From: an uncultured Gammaproteobacteria bacterium
GTDB lineage: Bacteria; Pseudomonadota; Gammaproteobacteria; GCA-2729495
Assembly (NCBI GenBank): GCA_947258805.1
Contig: CAMYJV010000064.1
Location: 17,625-30,128, forward strand
DNA: 12,504 nt
Direction: 5' to 3'
Shown here: positions 11,809-12,504 of the stretch, in pieces
How the letters are laid out: every line of letters starts with the position of its first letter
How positions within the stretch are numbered: the stretch's first letter is position 1
The notes under the pieces: generated by a model
The model's input: only the letters and a program-made list of their open reading frames with translations
Told to the model about the DNA's origin: nothing
Databases searched by the model: none
Translations under genes and position numbers: made by a program

Positions 11809-12504
11809 ATGTCTACCGCATTCATTACCGGCGCGAACCGGGGTATAGGCCTGGAGCATGCGCGCGCCTTTGTCCGCCAGGGCTGGCGGGTACTCGCGTG
11901 TGCGCGGAACCCTTCGGCCTCGGAGGCCCTGGCCGAGCTTGCGGGTGAGTATCCCGAACAGGTGCGGCTGCTCACCCTCGACGTGACGGATCACGCGGCT
12001 ATCGATGCACTGGCAGCGGAGCTGAAGGATCAGAGCATCGATATCGTGATCAATAATGCCGGCAGCTTCGGTCCCCAGGGCTTCCCGGACGGAATGCACT
12101 ACCAAAGCCTGGAACACATGGACTACGGGATCTGGCGCGAGCTCCTGGAAATCAATCTCCTGTCACCGTTCAAGGTCGCGGTAGCCTTCCATGATCAACT
12201 GGCGCTTGCGGAACGGCCTTTGCTGGTCAACATGACCAGCGACTTGGGCTCCGTTGCGCAGAATACCCATGGCCACTCCTATGCCTACCGGACCAGCAAG
12301 TCCGGCCTGAATATGATCACGAAGGGCATCGCGCAGGAATGGCCGGACATCATCGCTATTGCCATGGCGCCGGGCTGGTGCCGCACGGATCTCGGCGGCG
12401 ACAGTGCGCATATCGAGACGGCAGACAGCGTGGCTGAGCAGCAGCGAACTTTCGCGCGGGTGACGCTCGCCGACAGCGGTCAGTGCCTGGATCGTTTCGG
12501 CGCC
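11809..12504 (+). CDS. Short-chain dehydrogenase/reductase (SDR), 3' end outside window
   Basis: The first 232 codons are present and the frame is open to the window edge. Residues 7-14 are the Rossmann 'T-G-A-N-R-G-I-G' nucleotide motif, D58 lies in 'L-D-V-T', 'N-N-A-G' is at 82-85, the structural Asn is N116, and the catalytic Tyr/Lys are Y160 and K164 in 'Y-R-T-S-K'. 'A-P-G-W-C-R-T-D' follows at 187-194. The overall style (N-R-G-I-G; P-G-W-x-x-T-D) recalls C-factor/sniffer-like classical SDRs using NAD(P)H. ATG at 11809 is chosen because AAGGA lies about ten bases upstream. An in-frame ATG at 11791, overlapping the reductase stop, would add six residues but has no visible ribosome site. 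The substrate is unknown; its close pairing with the reductase gene suggests related carbonyl chemistry. Confidence 0.92.
   Translation, partial: MSTAFITGANRGIGLEHARAFVRQGWRVLACARNPSASEALAELAGEYPEQVRLLTLDVTDHAAIDALAAELKDQSIDIVINNAGSFGPQGFPDGMHYQSLEHMDYGIWRELLEINLLSPFKVAVAFHDQLALAERPLLVNMTSDLGSVAQNTHGHSYAYRTSKSGLNMITKGIAQEWPDIIAIAMAPGWCRTDLGGDSAHIETADSVAEQQRTFARVTLADSGQCLDRFGA

Overview
The window is GC-rich, densely coding bacterial DNA with short intergenic gaps, Shine-Dalgarno-led genes and no long non-coding stretch; the largest gaps (about 130-180 bases) lie between divergent genes. An E. coli-like MscS channel, an MhpR-like IclR regulator, a b561/cytochrome c pair and CaiB-type CoA-transferase and HyuAB enzymes together suggest a proteobacterium, most likely a gammaproteobacterium with a versatile catabolism. 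The taxonomic call is inference. I see no tRNA, rRNA, CRISPR array, transposase or phage gene.

Left part (1-8471): a probable catabolic island. The 3' end of a fumarylacetoacetate-hydrolase-family gene (+) converges on a two-gene minus-strand operon encoding a class III (CaiB/BaiF) CoA-transferase followed by a two-domain VOC protein. Divergent from the CoA-transferase is an HMG-CoA lyase-type aldolase (+). It is followed, after an 88-base gap with two perfect inverted repeats, by a tightly spaced hyuA-hyuB pair encoding a two-subunit ATP-dependent hydantoinase/oxoprolinase/carboxylase-family enzyme. HyuB ends in an unusual 40-residue Lys/Ala/Arg tail resembling histone H1. A rho-independent terminator follows hyuB, and an IclR-family regulator (-) converges on it with a well-placed candidate autoregulatory operator at its own promoter. 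A plausible reading is that HyuAB opens a lactam/imide ring or carboxylates a ketone, the CoA-transferase activates the resulting acid, and the lyase cleaves it to acetyl-CoA or acetoacetate-type products, with the FAH and VOC proteins in side or downstream steps. The substrate is not deducible from sequence alone.

Middle (8472-9760): a membrane b561-type cytochrome b gene followed by a membrane-anchored monoheme c-type cytochrome gene, probably a small electron-transfer module. The b561 appears to keep only one of the two heme-ligand pairs of E. coli CybB.

Right part (9776-12504): mscS (-) is divergent from an aldo/keto reductase gene (+), whose stop is followed closely by the start of a short-chain dehydrogenase that runs off the window. 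These look like general stress or carbonyl-metabolism functions rather than part of the catabolic island.
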